Positions 4,955 through 5,742 of a stretch of 5,742 nt of DNA are shown piece by piece. The notes beneath the pieces were generated by a model that ran no database searches, was not told the DNA's origin, and was given only the letters and a program-made list of their open reading frames with translations. The stretch comes from Acidimicrobiia bacterium (GTDB lineage: Bacteria > Actinomycetota > Acidimicrobiia > Acidimicrobiales > Ilumatobacteraceae), in contig RGSV01000082.1 in the NCBI GenBank assembly GCA_010025655.1, positions 1 to 5,742 on the forward strand, in the 5' to 3' direction. Made by a program: the position numbers and the translations under genes. Each line of letters begins with the position of its first letter. Position 1 is the first letter of the stretch.

Positions 4955-5742
4955 CTAAAAATCGACGAGCGACTCGAGCAACGCGCGCGGCGCGCGGCGC
5001 AGTGCATCGGTCGCTTCGCTGGCGGGCAGACGATCACATTCGGCTTCGGCAATCGCGGCATAGTTGCGGGCCGATTCAATTGCGCCAGCCAAGCCGCCAC
5101 TGCCGCGCACGATTTTGAGTGCCTTCACGCGTTCAGAACCCGTAAGCGGCGAGCCGAGCAGGTCGAACAACTCGCGCGACTCGGCCGACGACTCAGCGAG
5201 CGTCAACAAGACGGGCAAGGTGTACACACCCTCTTCGAGATCGTGGCCCGCGGGCTTGCCCAACTGTTCGTCGGTCGCCACAATGTCGAGCACGTCGTCG
5301 ACGATTTGAAAGACCATGCCATAGGCGTTGGCAACATTCGTGAGTGCATCAGTAACAGCGCGCGGATGCCCGGCGATGAGCGAGCCGATGCGCGCCGAGG
5401 TTGCAAAGAGCGAAGCCGTCTTGCCCTCGATGCTCACGAGATACGACGGCACCGTGCGATTGCGGTCGTAGGTATGGCGCAACTCTTCGACCTGGCCCTC
5501 GCACAGCCGACCAATCGTGCGGGCGAGCAACCCTGCGACTTCGTTACCCAACGAGGCGGCAATCTCCGAAGCGCGGGCGAGGAGGAAATCTCCCGCGACG
5601 ATGGCCTGCAAGTTGCCCCATTTGGCGTTCACCGTCTCGACACCACGACGGGTCGGGCTTTCGTCCATCACGTCGTCGTGATACAGCGAGCCCAGGTGCA
5701 CGAGTTCGCAGGCGATTGCACCTTGAATCACATCGTCAGAAA
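4955..5742 (-). CDS. Polyprenyl diphosphate synthase (trans-isoprenyl), N-terminus beyond window
   Basis: The frame enters from the right edge and ends in TAG at 4957-4955; 261 complete codons are seen, and comparison with the usual 320-330 residues suggests some 60-70 are missing. Numbering from the first complete codon, the first Asp-rich motif is H21-DDVMD (22-26) with RRG at 31-33; then GDFLLARA (50-57), EGKTASLF (105-112), the second Asp-rich motif QIVDDVLD (145-152), and GKPAGHDLEEGVYTLP (161-176). These bind Mg-diphosphate of the allylic substrate and IPP, so the enzyme should be active. The residues 4 and 5 before the first DDxxD are small (Ser18, Gly17), which in this family goes with long products (C30 or more), fitting a menaquinone side-chain synthase of the HepT/GrcC type. 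A GTG at 5731-5729 could be read as a start, but the family sequence continues upstream of it. It is convergent with the flavoprotein gene. Confidence 0.93.
   Translation of the reverse strand, partial: SDDVIQGAIACELVHLGSLYHDDVMDESPTRRGVETVNAKWGNLQAIVAGDFLLARASEIAASLGNEVAGLLARTIGRLCEGQVEELRHTYDRNRTVPSYLVSIEGKTASLFATSARIGSLIAGHPRAVTDALTNVANAYGMVFQIVDDVLDIVATDEQLGKPAGHDLEEGVYTLPVLLTLAESSAESRELFDLLGSPLTGSERVKALKIVRGSGGLAGAIESARNYAAIAEAECDRLPASEATDALRRAPRALLESLVDF

Noticed and set aside
4957..4980. Possible intrinsic terminator of the polyprenyl synthase gene (CGAG/CTCG stem followed by five T on the minus strand)
   Set aside because: The stem is only 4 bp, lies inside the coding sequence and is separated from the short T-run, so it is too weak to call.
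4981..5000. Alternating GC-rich run (gcgcgcggcgcgcggcgc) resembling a palindrome or Z-DNA tract
   Set aside because: It is explained by Ala, Arg and Pro codons near the end of the polyprenyl synthase gene; no regulatory role is supported.

Overview
The window looks like chromosomal DNA from a GC-rich actinobacterium. By eye it is about 60% GC, genes are tightly packed, GTG starts occur, and several starts have a TANNNT box 6-9 bases upstream with no Shine-Dalgarno, as in leaderless actinobacterial genes. The gene types (SIMPL lipoprotein, short TilS, an Rv0501-like SDR, a renalase-like flavoprotein, a long-chain polyprenyl synthase) fit Actinobacteria, perhaps Acidimicrobiia; that finer placement is inference. 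I see no mobile element, CRISPR array, tRNA or rRNA, and no stretch over 60 bases without a gene.

Layout. Positions 1-503 (minus) hold the 5' part of a SIMPL-domain lipoprotein gene that runs off the left edge. A 32-base divergent spacer (504-535) separates it from a rightward block of six genes: a 52-codon single-span membrane protein (536-694), tilS (708-1601), a dual-specificity-phosphatase-like protein whose catalytic Cys and Arg are both replaced (1614-2126), an NAD-dependent epimerase-like SDR without the usual YxxxK lysine (2184-3149), an alpha/beta hydrolase with an intact triad (3149-3994), and a renalase-like FAD oxidoreductase (4000-4929). After a 25-base convergent spacer, 4955-5742 (minus) is a polyprenyl diphosphate synthase lacking its N-terminus at the right edge.

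How the genes relate. TilS is an essential tRNA-modifying enzyme; in many bacteria hpt and ftsH follow it, but here a pseudo-phosphatase does. The SDR and hydrolase genes overlap by one base, the hydrolase and oxidoreductase genes are 5 bases apart, and the three probably form one transcript. Its substrate cannot be read from the sequence. A link to the convergent isoprenoid gene is possible but rests on proximity only.

No wholly new system is evident. The points most worth following are the doubly inactivated phosphatase fold beside tilS, the SDR with a degenerate active site heading a redox/hydrolase operon, the repeated leaderless-promoter pattern, and the glycine-zipper microprotein.
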